DNA from: Phycicoccus sonneratiae
GTDB taxonomy: Bacteria; Actinomycetota; Actinomycetes; Actinomycetales; Dermatophilaceae
Assembly: GCF_016887965.1 (NCBI RefSeq)
Contig: NZ_JAFDVD010000021.1
Location: forward strand, 1 to 64,000
Direction of reading: 5' to 3'
Length of the DNA: 64,000 nt
Of the stretch, positions 7,994 to 21,960 are shown piece after piece. Both the position numbers and the translations under genes were made by a program. How positions within the stretch are numbered: position 1 is the first letter of the stretch; each line of letters opens with the position of its first letter. The notes beneath the pieces were generated by a model that saw only the letters and a program-made list of their open reading frames with translations, was not told the DNA's origin and made no database searches.

Positions 7994-7999
7994 TGTGGG

Positions 8000-8947
8000 T
8001 CAGCGCGCCACCGAGAGGGCGATGCCGTCGAGGATGTCGTGCTCGCTCGTGACGACGCGGACTCCGTCGGAGCGCACCGCGACCCGTCCCAGGACCTCGT
8101 GCCACACCAGGGCGCCGGCCCCGATGACGTCGACGCGGCCGGGGTGCATGTACGGCAGCGCCGCCCGCTCGGTCCGCGACATCGCGAGCAGCTCGCGGCA
8201 CGCGGCCCGGTGGGCGTCGAGCGGCACCTCGGCCAGGTGGATGGCGTCGCGGTCGTAGCGCCCGAGGCCGAGGGCGTGCGCGGTGACCGTGGTGATCGAG
8301 CCCGCGAGCCCGACGACGGCCCCGAGACCGGACAGGTCGACGAGCTCCTCCGCGGCGTCCAGCGCAGCGGCCACGTCGGCGCGGGCGGCGACGACCTCGT
8401 CGTCGGTGGGCGGGTCACCGGCGAGGTGCCGTTCGGTCATCCGGACGCAGCCCACGTCGACCGACCGTCCGACCTCGACGTCGTCGGTGCCGCGGACCAG
8501 CTCGGTGGACCCGCCGCCGAGGTCGACGACGAGGTACGGGCCCGGGACGCCGAGCCGGCGCAGGTCGCCCGTGGCCCCGGTGAAGGACAGCCGCGCCTCG
8601 ACGTCACCGGCGACCACCTCGGGCGCCACGTCGAGGTCGCCGAAGGCCGCGACGACACCGGTGACGAACTCGTCGGCGTTGCGGGCGTCACGGGAGGCCG
8701 AGGTCGCGACGAACCGGACGGCCCCGGCGCCGAGCTCGCGGCACCGCGCCGCGTACTCGCGGCTCATGGCCAACGTCCGCTCCATCGCCTCCGGGGCGAT
8801 GACGCCCGTGCGGTCGATGCCCTGGCCGAGCCGGACGACCTCGGTGCGTCGCTCGACGTCGGTGAGCAGGCCGTCGTCCCCGACGTCGGCCACGAGCAGG
8901 CGGATGGAGTTCGTGCCGCAGTCGACAGCCCCGACCCGACGCGTCAC
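8000..8947 (-). CDS. ppx: Ppx/GppA family exopolyphosphatase
   Basis: 315-residue member of the actin-like ASKHA phosphatase family that releases phosphate from polyphosphate or hydrolyses pppGpp. ATPase-type phosphate loops are visible as DCGTNSIRLLVAD near the N terminus and DLGGGSTEL in the middle; SLAGSITT-type loop (GLAGSITTV) marks the second half. It lacks the C-terminal HD-like extension of E. coli Ppx, like the short actinobacterial forms. The GTG start overlaps the TGA of the DUF501 gene (GTGA). Part of the eno-divIC-DUF501-ppx order known from actinobacteria. Confidence 0.9.
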   Translation of the reverse strand: MTRRVGAVDCGTNSIRLLVADVGDDGLLTDVERRTEVVRLGQGIDRTGVIAPEAMERTLAMSREYAARCRELGAGAVRFVATSASRDARNADEFVTGVVAAFGDLDVAPEVVAGDVEARLSFTGATGDLRRLGVPGPYLVVDLGGGSTELVRGTDDVEVGRSVDVGCVRMTERHLAGDPPTDDEVVAARADVAAALDAAEELVDLSGLGAVVGLAGSITTVTAHALGLGRYDRDAIHLAEVPLDAHRAACRELLAMSRTERAALPYMHPGRVDVIGAGALVWHEVLGRVAVRSDGVRVVTSEHDILDGIALSVAR

Positions 8948-9471
8948 GAGCCCTCTCCCGCAAGCGTTTCGGAACAGGGAGCGCGCTCCCACCACGGCTC
9001 GAGCAGGGCCAGCGCCTCGTCGCCGAGCGGGTTGACCCCCGGCCCGGCCCCGAGCGAGTGGGCGGCGAGCACGTGCAGGCACTTGACCCGCGTCGGCATC
9101 CCGCCGGCGGAGATCCCGGCGACCTCGGGGACGTCACCGAGCTCGGCCCGCCGCGCGAGGTAGTCGTCGTGGGCGCGCTCGTAGGCGGCGCGCAGCTCGG
9201 GGTCGGCCTCGAGCCGGTCGGTCATCTCCTTCATGACCCCCTGACTCTCGAGCGTCGAGAGCGCACCGGTGAGGCGGGGGCAGGTGGCGTAGAACGAGGT
9301 CGGGAAGGGCGTGCCGTCGGGGAGGCGCGGCTCGGTGCGCACGACGTCGGGTTCGCCGCACGGGCAGCGGTGCGCGACCTCGGCGACGCCGCGCACCGGT
9401 CGGCCGAGCTGGCGGGTGACGGCGTCGAGGTCCTCCGGCGCGACGGGCGGGAGGTCGGCGGCAGGGCTCAC
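8944..9471 (-). CDS. DUF501 domain-containing protein
   Basis: 175 residues covering one DUF501 domain, a family of unknown function found in actinobacteria next to divIC and ppx. Visible features: HRCPCGEPDVVRTEPRL with a Cys-x-Cys pair, GTPFPTSFYATCPRL, and ISAGGMPTRVKCLHVLAAH with a conserved Cys-x-His and GAGPGVNPLGDEAL. The conserved Cys/His residues could bind a metal, but this is inference. GTG start at 9471 overlaps the divIC stop by 4 bases; the upstream alternative start would lie inside divIC. Confidence 0.88.
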   Translation of the reverse strand: MSPAADLPPVAPEDLDAVTRQLGRPVRGVAEVAHRCPCGEPDVVRTEPRLPDGTPFPTSFYATCPRLTGALSTLESQGVMKEMTDRLEADPELRAAYERAHDDYLARRAELGDVPEVAGISAGGMPTRVKCLHVLAAHSLGAGPGVNPLGDEALALLEPWWERAPCSETLAGEGS

Positions 9472-10121
9472 CGCTGCGCCCCGGGTGCGTCGGCGGTCCG
9501 CACCGACTGCCACACCGTCGAGTACCAGGGAAGGGTCGAGACGGGTTCTCCCGCACCGGGACCGACGACCGCGGGGGTGTCGGCCGACTCCGGCTGAGGG
9601 TCGAGGACGGTGTACGACCGCTCCCCCGGCCGGACGAACTTCAGCCGCTGGCGGGCCTGCTGCTCGACGTAGGCGGGGTCGTTCCAGCGCTCGCGCTCGG
9701 CCCGCAGCTCGGCGACGTCGGCCTCCTGCGCGGCGACCTTGTCACGCAACGCCGCGATCTGACCGCGCTGGTGCACCCACGCCGCCACCGACGACGCGAG
9801 GAGGACGACGATGAACACCCCGATGGCCGCGAGCACGACGCCGCGGCGGAGCATCCGGTTCGAGGCCGCGCCCCCGACCCGTCCGCGCCACCCCGACGGC
9901 GAGCGGCGGACGACCTTGGCCGTGGTCGTCGACGTCGTCGAGGGGCGCGGGGCCGCGGAGGCCGAGCGGGTGGTGGCGGGCCGGGTCGACCCCCGACCCG
10001 ACGCCCGCGCCGACGACGCCTTGGCCGAGCCCTTCGCCGACCCCGAGGCCGACGACGGACGTGCCGCGGACCCGCGTCGCGGAGGTCGCGACGCGGGTCC
10101 GGTGCTGCGGCTCGAGGCCAT
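9468..10121 (-). CDS. FtsB/DivIC-type septum formation protein
   Basis: 217-residue bitopic membrane protein. A Ser/Ala/Arg-rich cytosolic tail of about 90 residues precedes one membrane segment (about 94-115) and an extracytoplasmic coiled coil (about 118-145, QIAALRDKVAAQEADVAEL). The conserved NDPAYVEQQARQRLKFVRPGE patch typical of DivIC/FtsB follows. These proteins join the FtsQ-FtsL divisome subcomplex. Position directly after eno and before DUF501 and ppx is the standard actinobacterial context. The long basic low-complexity tail is common in GC-rich relatives. Confidence 0.88.
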   Translation of the reverse strand: MASSRSTGPASRPPRRGSAARPSSASGSAKGSAKASSARASGRGSTRPATTRSASAAPRPSTTSTTTAKVVRRSPSGWRGRVGGAASNRMLRRGVVLAAIGVFIVVLLASSVAAWVHQRGQIAALRDKVAAQEADVAELRAERERWNDPAYVEQQARQRLKFVRPGERSYTVLDPQPESADTPAVVGPGAGEPVSTLPWYSTVWQSVRTADAPGAQR

Positions 10122-10147
10122 CGGCTGCTCCCCCGGGTGCCTGCGGC

Positions 10148-12576
<2,429 letters not shown>

Positions 12577-12582
12577 CCCGGA

Positions 12583-12645
12583 CGAGCCGCCTTCCGCCGG
12601 TCGAGCCGCCTGCAGGGGGCTCGTCCGGCGCGACCCGGCTCGTCG
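12583..12645. repeat. 63-bp direct repeat, right copy
   Basis: Exact copy of 11552-11614 in the same orientation, starting 6 bases after the stop of the DUF559-type gene. With flanking bases it forms GACGAGCC...GGCTCGTC outer arms, so it could also serve as a terminator between this gene and convergent psuG. Confidence 0.95.
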
Positions 12646-12657
12646 CCGGGCTGCGGC

Positions 12658-13584
12658 TCAGGCGAGGGCGGCGAGGGCGACGGCGATCGCCGACCCGACC
12701 CGCGCGTTGTTCCGCACCAGCGCGAGGTTGGTCTCGAGCGAGCGCCCGTCGGACAGCTCGACGATCCGGCCGAGGAGGTAGGGCGTGATGTCCTTGCCGA
12801 CGACCCCGAGCCGGTCGGCGTCGGCGAGCGCCGCCGCGATGACGCCGTCGATGTCCTCGCGCGCCATCTCGTGCTCGGCCGGCACGGGGTTGGCGATCGA
12901 GATGCCGCTGCCGAGGCCGAGGTCGAGCTGGGCGCGGACGAGGCGCGCGGCCTCCTCGGGCGTGTCGACGCGCATCGGCACCGACAGACCGGAGGAGCGC
13001 GAGAAGAACGAGGGGAACTCGTCGGTGCCGTAGCCGACGACCGGGACCTCGAGGGTCTCGAGCGCCTCGAGGGTCCGGCCGATGTCGAGGATCGACTTCA
13101 CGCCCGCGCTGACGACCGCCACCGGGGTGCGCGACAGCTCGGTGAGGTCGGCCGAGACGTCCATCGTGTCGTGACCGCCCTGGTGCACCCCGCCGAGCCC
13201 GCCGGTGACGAAGACCTGGACGCCGGCGAGCGCCGCGATGCGCATCGTGCTCGCGACGGTCGTCGCGCCGTGCACGCCGGTGGCGACGACGTGGGCGATG
13301 TCGCGGACGCTCACCTTGCGGATGCCCTGGTCGGCACCGAACATCTCGAGCTCGTCGTCGGAGAGCCCCACGGTCGGCCGCCCCGAGAGGATGGCGACGG
13401 TCGCCGGGACCGCGCCGCCGTCACGGACGATCTGCTCGACCTCGCGGGCCATGCCGACGTTGGCGGGGTAGGGCATCCCGTGGCTGATGATCGTCGACTC
13501 GAGCGCGACGACGGGCCGGCCGTCGGCGAGCGCGTCGCGCACCTCGGGGGCGACCGACAGCATCGGGTGCGGGGTGGTGGTCAT
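12658..13584 (-). CDS. psuG: pseudouridine-5'-phosphate glycosidase
   Basis: 308-residue C-glycosidase that splits pseudouridine 5'-phosphate into uracil and ribose 5-phosphate. Family signatures: ALESTIISHGMPYPANVGMA near the N terminus, GGLGGVHQGG and the aspartate/lysine active-site region SAGVKSILDIGRTLEALETL, GYGTDEFPSFFSRSSG. Length matches the trimeric family. Its ATG overlaps the stop of psuK by 4 bases (ATGA), so kinase and glycosidase form one degradation operon. Confidence 0.95.
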   Translation of the reverse strand: MTTTPHPMLSVAPEVRDALADGRPVVALESTIISHGMPYPANVGMAREVEQIVRDGGAVPATVAILSGRPTVGLSDDELEMFGADQGIRKVSVRDIAHVVATGVHGATTVASTMRIAALAGVQVFVTGGLGGVHQGGHDTMDVSADLTELSRTPVAVVSAGVKSILDIGRTLEALETLEVPVVGYGTDEFPSFFSRSSGLSVPMRVDTPEEAARLVRAQLDLGLGSGISIANPVPAEHEMAREDIDGVIAAALADADRLGVVGKDITPYLLGRIVELSDGRSLETNLALVRNNARVGSAIAVALAALA

Positions 13585-14732
13585 CGGGACAGCTCCTCGG
13601 TTCGGGGCTCGGTGGTGGTCAGGTGGGCCGCGACGAGGGCCGCGGTGAGGTCGGGGCGGACGGTGTCCGGTGAGGCGCAGGTGAGCGCGGCGAGCACCTG
13701 CCCCGCGCGGGCGGCCTCGACGACGTCGTCGCCGCGCAGGACGGCGTGCACGTAGCCGGCGGTCATCGCGTCGCCGGCTCCCGTGACGTCGGCGACCTCG
13801 ACGGCCGGGGCCGCGACGAGGACCACCCGGCGCGGCTCACCCTCGACCGCCACGGACAGCAGGCTGCCACGCGTGCCGCGCCGGACCCAGACGCGCTCGA
13901 CGCCGCGCGCGTGGAGCAGGCCCGCGGCCCGGACGACGTCCTCGACGGTGTCCTCGACGGCCTCGCCGACGAGGGCTCCCAGCTCGTCGACGTTCGGCGT
14001 CACGGTGTGCAGCGGGACGGTGCCGTCGAGGGCCGGTGCGGCCTCGGTGGCCTTGGCGACGCTCACCGGCTCGAGGACGGCGGGCACCCCGGCCGTCGCG
14101 GCCGTCGTGAGCAGCCAGCGGACGACGTCGACGTGGAGGTTGCAGTCGACGACGAGGACGCGCGTGCCGGCCAGCAGGGTCGGGACGACGTCGAGGTCGC
14201 CGACCGCGAGCTCGTCGGTGGCCCGCATGTCGGCGACGGCCACGAGCAGGTCGCCCCCGTCGTCGAGGACGGCGGTGTACGAGCCGGTCGGGTGCACCGA
14301 GGTGACGACGTGCCGGCAGTCGATGCCGGCCGCCTCGCTGCGGGCGAGGACGGTGCGTCCCGGCAGGTCGTCGCCGACGGCCGCGACGAGGGTCGTCGGG
14401 CTGCCGAGCCGGGCGAGGTTCTCGGCGATGTTGCGCCCGACGCCGCCGACGGTGGCCGTCGAGGTCCCCGGGTTGCTCGTGCCGAGCCGGGGCGGCACGC
14501 GGGTGCGGACTTTCGCGTCGAGGACGGCTCCCCCGACGACGAGCACCGCCCCGTCCTCCGGACGCAGCAGGTAGCCGCGCCCGAGCACGACGCCCTTGCG
14601 GGTGAGGTTGCTCAGGTGGACGGACACGGCGGCGCGCGTCGAGCCGAGGCGCTCGGCGAGCGCGGCGGCATCGAGGAGCGGGTCGACGCGCAGCAGCGCG
14701 ACGATCTCGCGCTCGCGGTCCGTGAGGCTCAT
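13581..14732 (-). CDS. psuK: HTH-fused PfkB sugar kinase (pseudouridine kinase)
   Basis: 383 residues. A winged helix-turn-helix (about 1-60, REREIVALLRVDPLLDAAALAERLGSTRAAV) is fused to a PfkB/ribokinase fold. The N-terminal kinase signature is GGVGRNIAENLARLG; the C-terminal one is DVTGAGDAMTAGYVHA with the catalytic Asp. With psuG directly downstream, phosphorylation of pseudouridine is the likely reaction. The HTH suggests the kinase is also its own DNA-binding regulator. A TAGGAT -10-like hexamer lies 7 bases upstream of the ATG, a leaderless arrangement. Confidence 0.9.
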   Translation of the reverse strand: MSLTDREREIVALLRVDPLLDAAALAERLGSTRAAVSVHLSNLTRKGVVLGRGYLLRPEDGAVLVVGGAVLDAKVRTRVPPRLGTSNPGTSTATVGGVGRNIAENLARLGSPTTLVAAVGDDLPGRTVLARSEAAGIDCRHVVTSVHPTGSYTAVLDDGGDLLVAVADMRATDELAVGDLDVVPTLLAGTRVLVVDCNLHVDVVRWLLTTAATAGVPAVLEPVSVAKATEAAPALDGTVPLHTVTPNVDELGALVGEAVEDTVEDVVRAAGLLHARGVERVWVRRGTRGSLLSVAVEGEPRRVVLVAAPAVEVADVTGAGDAMTAGYVHAVLRGDDVVEAARAGQVLAALTCASPDTVRPDLTAALVAAHLTTTEPRTEELSR

Positions 14733-14856
14733 ACTTGCAATCCTAAGGCATCTTCAGATCTCCAAAGAAGCGGTCGGCGGAATCGCGGCAGCACACGCGG
14801 CTCCATCGGAGCGGCACGGTCGCCAGACTGGAGGCCCGTCGAGCCCCGGAGACCCC

Positions 14857-15714
14857 ATGCCCCCGCCCGTGCGCACCCTCCTCGCCGTCCTCGCCCTCGT
14901 GGCGGGCCTCGCTGGCCCGGCCTTCCCGCAGGGCACCGCCGCCGCGGCCGCGACGACCCACCGCGTCGCGACGTTCAACATGTGCGGCTACGGCAGCACC
15001 GGGGGATGCGGAGGCACGACGACGCAGCGCGTCGAGTGGATGGCCCAGCGCGTCGTGTCCGACCGCATCGGACTGCTCACGGTCAACGAGGTGTGCGAGC
15101 CGGTCGTCGAGGCGCTCCGCCGGCGCCTCGGCGCGCTCGGGGTCACCGTCCACACCGCCTACCAGCAGACCTTCCCGGCCCGGCGAGGCCGCTGTGCCGG
15201 GGCGTCGAGCGGCAACGCCGTCGTGTCGCGCACGTCGCTGTCGTCGGTGCGCCGGGTGACCTTCGCCGCCCAGGCCTCGGGTGCCGTCGAGCGGCGCGGC
15301 GTCCTCTGCGCGCAGACCGTGCTCGGCGGGGCGACGGAGGTGTGCACGGCGCACCTCCTGCCGGGCGCCGCCGGTGCGGCGGTGCGCCGCCAGCAGGTGC
15401 TCGAGGCGCTGCGGGCCGCGTCGGCGCCGGGCCGGCCGCTCGTCCTCGCGGGCGACCTCAACGAGGTGCCGCCCGCCACGATGCTCGACCCGCTCTACGC
15501 GTCCCGGTACGGAGCGGGCTCGCGCGGCACCCTCGTCGAGCCCGCCTCGACCCGTTCGGGGGCGCCGTGCCGGTGCGGTGCCGGCACGCGGGGCACGGCC
15601 AAGCTCGACTACGTCTTCGGGAGCGGAGCGACCTTCGCGCCCGGCACGACGGCCGTCCGCGACTCGCCGTGGTCGGACCACCACCTGCTGCTGGCCGACC
15701 TCATCCGGTCGTAG
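14857..15714 (+). CDS. secreted endonuclease/exonuclease/phosphatase family protein
   Basis: 285 residues with a signal peptide (about 1-30, ending near GTAAAAATT). The EEP fold motifs are present: ATFNMCGYG, VNEVCEP with the metal-binding Glu, GDLNEVPPATMLDPLY, KLDYVFGSG and the final SDHHLLLADL. Cysteines are paired through the sequence, as in exported proteins. Substrate (nucleic acid, phospholipid or other phosphodiester) cannot be deduced. CGGAGA precedes the ATG. Its 3' end overlaps the convergent mazG gene by 14 bases. Confidence 0.85.
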   Translation: MPPPVRTLLAVLALVAGLAGPAFPQGTAAAAATTHRVATFNMCGYGSTGGCGGTTTQRVEWMAQRVVSDRIGLLTVNEVCEPVVEALRRRLGALGVTVHTAYQQTFPARRGRCAGASSGNAVVSRTSLSSVRRVTFAAQASGAVERRGVLCAQTVLGGATEVCTAHLLPGAAGAAVRRQQVLEALRAASAPGRPLVLAGDLNEVPPATMLDPLYASRYGAGSRGTLVEPASTRSGAPCRCGAGTRGTAKLDYVFGSGATFAPGTTAVRDSPWSDHHLLLADLIRS

Positions 15715-16645
15715 CGGAGCCACCTCCGGCGAGGGCGCGCAGGGTCGCACGCACGCGCTCGTCGGCGGCCGACAGCTGCTCCCGGGCGTCGGCGAGCTCG
15801 CGGAGCACCGCCGGGTCGGGGTCCACCCCTCGGCGTCGGGCCCGGGCCAGCACCTTGGTCGCCGCGAGCTCGGCCGGCAGCGAGGCCGGGATGCCGTGGA
15901 GCAGGTCGTCGGCGTAGGACCCCGCCTTCTCCTCGGCCTTGATCCGCTCCCACTCCTGCTCCACCTCCTCCGGGGTGCTGGCGTCACCGTCGGCGAAGAC
16001 GTGCGGGTGGCGGCGGACGAGCTTGTCGACGAGCAGCCCCGCGACGGTGTCGACGTCGAAGCCCTCGTCGGCCTCCTCGGCGACGCGGGCGTGGAAGACG
16101 ACCTGGAGGAGGACGTCGCCGAGCTCCTCGGCGAGCAGCCGCGGGTCGCCGCCGTCGATGGCCTCGAGCACCTCGTGGGCCTCCTCGACGAGGTAGGGCG
16201 CGAGCGAGGCGTGGGTCTGCTCGGCGTCCCAGGGGCAGCCGCCGGGCGAGCGGAGCCGGTCCATCGCCGCGACGACGTCGAGGAGCCGGCCGCCCTGGAC
16301 GTCCCACGACCCGACGACGAGCTCGACGTCCGGGGGCTCCTCGAGGCGCGAGACCTCGGACGCGACGGCGTCGGAGAGCCCGGGGTCGGCGTCCGCGGAC
16401 CCGAGCCAGACGACCCCGACCGACCGGGCGAGGTCGACGAGCGTGCGGGCCAGCGCGGCGGGCGGGACGTCGCCGACGCACTCGACCTCGACGCCTGCCT
16501 CGGTGAGCGCCTCGACGAGCGGCTCGTCGGCGCTGCGGGCGAGCAGCCGGTCGGCCCCGGTGACCGCGGTCCACGCCGCGTGCGACAGCAGCCCCGGCGC
16601 GACCCGCGGCGAGGTGACGACGAGGCCGAGCCGGCCGCCGGTCAC
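15701..16645 (-). CDS. mazG: nucleoside triphosphate pyrophosphohydrolase MazG
   Basis: 314 residues. The C-terminal half carries the MazG core: CPWDAEQTHASLAPYLVEEAHEVLEAI and the EExxE-type metal site EELGDVLLQVVFHARVA. The N-terminal ~115 residues resemble the tetrapyrrole-methylase-like or divergent extension seen in long actinobacterial MazG. The enzyme hydrolyses non-canonical or damaged NTPs to NMP plus pyrophosphate. The GTG start overlaps the stop of the upstream lipoprotein gene by 4 bases. Position beside mfd is conserved in actinobacteria. Confidence 0.92.
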   Translation of the reverse strand: MTGGRLGLVVTSPRVAPGLLSHAAWTAVTGADRLLARSADEPLVEALTEAGVEVECVGDVPPAALARTLVDLARSVGVVWLGSADADPGLSDAVASEVSRLEEPPDVELVVGSWDVQGGRLLDVVAAMDRLRSPGGCPWDAEQTHASLAPYLVEEAHEVLEAIDGGDPRLLAEELGDVLLQVVFHARVAEEADEGFDVDTVAGLLVDKLVRRHPHVFADGDASTPEEVEQEWERIKAEEKAGSYADDLLHGIPASLPAELAATKVLARARRRGVDPDPAVLRELADAREQLSAADERVRATLRALAGGGSATTG

Positions 16646-17154
16646 TTCGTGGTGGAGGACTCGAGCCAGTCGGGCCGGCTCGGGGTCAGCTCGGTCTTCG
16701 ACGGGTCGAAGGTGCCGTAGCGCGGGTTGACGACGACCTTGACGCCGGCCATCGCCTCGGCCGGGAGGGTCTGCCCGGCCTGCTGGAGGACCTGGCGCGC
16801 GTACTGGCCGCGGAGCAGCTCGATGGCCTCGTCGGACGGGTCGGCGGTCGCCGGGAAGTTGGCCCGCGCCACCGAGGCGGACTGCGGGGCACCCTGCTTG
16901 GCGACGTAGTCGATGACGTAGGGCGCCTCGATGAGCCGGTAGAGCACGTCGGACGCGGTGAGGTTGGCGTCCGGGAAGGCCTTGTTGATCTCGGTGCGCG
17001 CGGTGTTCACCTGCGACTCGGTGATGACGCGGCCGTCGACGGTGGCCGCGCGGCCGGCCTCGGTCGTGCCGCAGCCCGCGGTGACGAGGGCGGCGCCCAG
17101 GGCGAGCGCCGCGGCGGCGCGGCGAACCGGGAGGGTCACGAGCAGTCCTTTCAT
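16642..17154 (-). CDS. SurA-like lipoprotein
   Basis: 170 residues. Signal peptide with lipobox (LVTAGC, lipidated Cys about residue 29) after a positively charged n-region. The mature part VDGRVITESQVNTARTEINKAFP resembles the SurA N-terminal chaperone domain; no parvulin isomerase domain follows, so it is a chaperone-like lipoprotein rather than an enzyme. It lies 4 bases after mfd and overlaps mazG by 4 bases, so mfd, this gene and mazG are one unit. The start at 17154 is set by the signal peptide; longer forms begin inside mfd. Confidence 0.82.
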   Translation of the reverse strand: MKGLLVTLPVRRAAAALALGAALVTAGCGTTEAGRAATVDGRVITESQVNTARTEINKAFPDANLTASDVLYRLIEAPYVIDYVAKQGAPQSASVARANFPATADPSDEAIELLRGQYARQVLQQAGQTLPAEAMAGVKVVVNPRYGTFDPSKTELTPSRPDWLESSTTK

Positions 17155-17158
17155 CGGG

Positions 17159-20740
<3,582 letters not shown>

Positions 20741-20795
20741 GTCCCTCTCAGGTTACTGGCGGCCACCGACACGTGGTGACGCGCACGGCACCTCG

Positions 20796-21635
20796 TCAGG
20801 CGGCAGCCGGCTCCCGGGCCGAGCGCTCGTCGGCCCCCGAGGAGGAGGTCCCGCCGTGGTCGAGGAGGAGCATGGCTCCCGTCATCGTCGCGAGGAGCAG
20901 CAGCCCGAAGACGAAGCCGCCGATGACGTCGGTGAGCCAGTGCTCCTGGTTGTACATCCGCGCGTAGGCCTGGACGGTCTCGAGGAGCGCGACGAGCGCG
21001 GCGCCCGCGGCCCACCAGCGGCGGCTGCGCGTCTCGGTCCAGCGCAGCGCGAGGACGACGACGAGTCCGTAGACGACGATGACGCGCGCGCAGCCACCGG
21101 ACGGGTACGAGCCCAGCGTGGTCGGCGGGTGCCCCCGGTCGACGACGAGCTTGAGCAGCTCCTGGACGTTCTTCTCGAGGAGGTAGCCGACGGGGAGGAC
21201 GAGGAGCGGCACCCACCAGCGGCGACGGCGCCACAGCACCGCGAGGAGCACGGCGGCGACCACGGTGATCGTCTGGGTCTGCTTGAGGCCGCCGACGTTG
21301 GTGAGCACGAGCCAGATGGAGTCCCAGGTCGCGTTGCGGCCGGCGGCGAACCAGTCGAACACCGGGTGGTCGACGTAGGGCTCGATGGCCTGGAAGAACT
21401 CGCCGAGCACCCAGAGGACGAAGGTCATCGCCCCGCCGCCGAGGAGGACGGCCGCGGCGAAGGCCCCGACCCGGCCGAGCTGGTCGACGAGCGAGTCGCC
21501 GACGACCCTGGCCCGCACGAGGCCGGAGGCCACCCAGCGGGGCGCCACGAGCCGGTCCGCGCGGACCACGAGGAGGGCGCCGGCCGCCACGACGAGCACG
21601 AGCGCGACGACGCCGATGAGCATGGTCCCTGTCAC
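20796..21635 (-). CDS. PAP2 family membrane phosphatase with altered motif
   Basis: 279-residue multi-pass membrane protein (about six membrane segments). It carries the PAP2 motif C1 as KLVVDRGHP (K162, R167) and C3 as ARMYNQEHWLTD (R226, H232, D236). Motif C2 reads YPSGGCAR instead of PSGH: the usual proton-donor histidine is glycine (G181). Family members dephosphorylate lipid phosphates such as undecaprenyl pyrophosphate or phosphatidic acid. Activity here is doubtful or altered. It neighbours the exopolysaccharide region, where recycling of lipid carrier would be needed; the link is inferred. Confidence 0.82.
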   Translation of the reverse strand: MTGTMLIGVVALVLVVAAGALLVVRADRLVAPRWVASGLVRARVVGDSLVDQLGRVGAFAAAVLLGGGAMTFVLWVLGEFFQAIEPYVDHPVFDWFAAGRNATWDSIWLVLTNVGGLKQTQTITVVAAVLLAVLWRRRRWWVPLLVLPVGYLLEKNVQELLKLVVDRGHPPTTLGSYPSGGCARVIVVYGLVVVLALRWTETRSRRWWAAGAALVALLETVQAYARMYNQEHWLTDVIGGFVFGLLLLATMTGAMLLLDHGGTSSSGADERSAREPAAA

Positions 21636-21960
21636 CGTCCCATCATCGGGCAGAACCCTCCCTGGAAGCAGCCGTTTCCGGGATGTTCCCGCTGGTCAGG
21701 ACAGGTCCGGAGGGGGCGCGGGGCGGCATGCCTGAGAAGGCGCTCAGCGCAAGCGCGAAACGTGTGACGTTCGTCACACTGTGAGCACAAGCCTGTCGAT
21801 TCGATTCCTCCGGCGCGCGAAATCCCCGTAACGTCCCTCGGCATCCGCGCACCACCCCCCTGCACATGGCGCTAGCGCGGTCGCGGTTCACCCCCCTGCG
21901 CGCCGGCTGCTGCCCTCCTGGCAACCGGTGCTGACCGCGGCGTCACAGGAGCGATCCACC
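21636..21960. other. gene-free promoter region of first GH26-like gene
   Basis: 325 bases between the divergent PAP2 and GH26-like genes, visibly less GC-rich than its surroundings. It holds a perfect Crp-type palindrome (21763-21778), a TAACGT -10-like hexamer at 21829-21834 and a GCGCTAGCGC palindrome around 21870. No gene is seen. Confidence 0.7.
21763..21778. promoter_or_regulatory. Crp/Fnr-type operator
   Basis: TGTGACGTTCGTCACA is a perfect TGTGA-N6-TCACA palindrome, extending to 8-base arms at 21762-21779. It matches the consensus of Crp-type regulators including mycobacterial Crp. If the TAACGT at 21829 is the -10 box, the site is centred near -70, a class I activator position; that part is inference. 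Confidence 0.65.
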
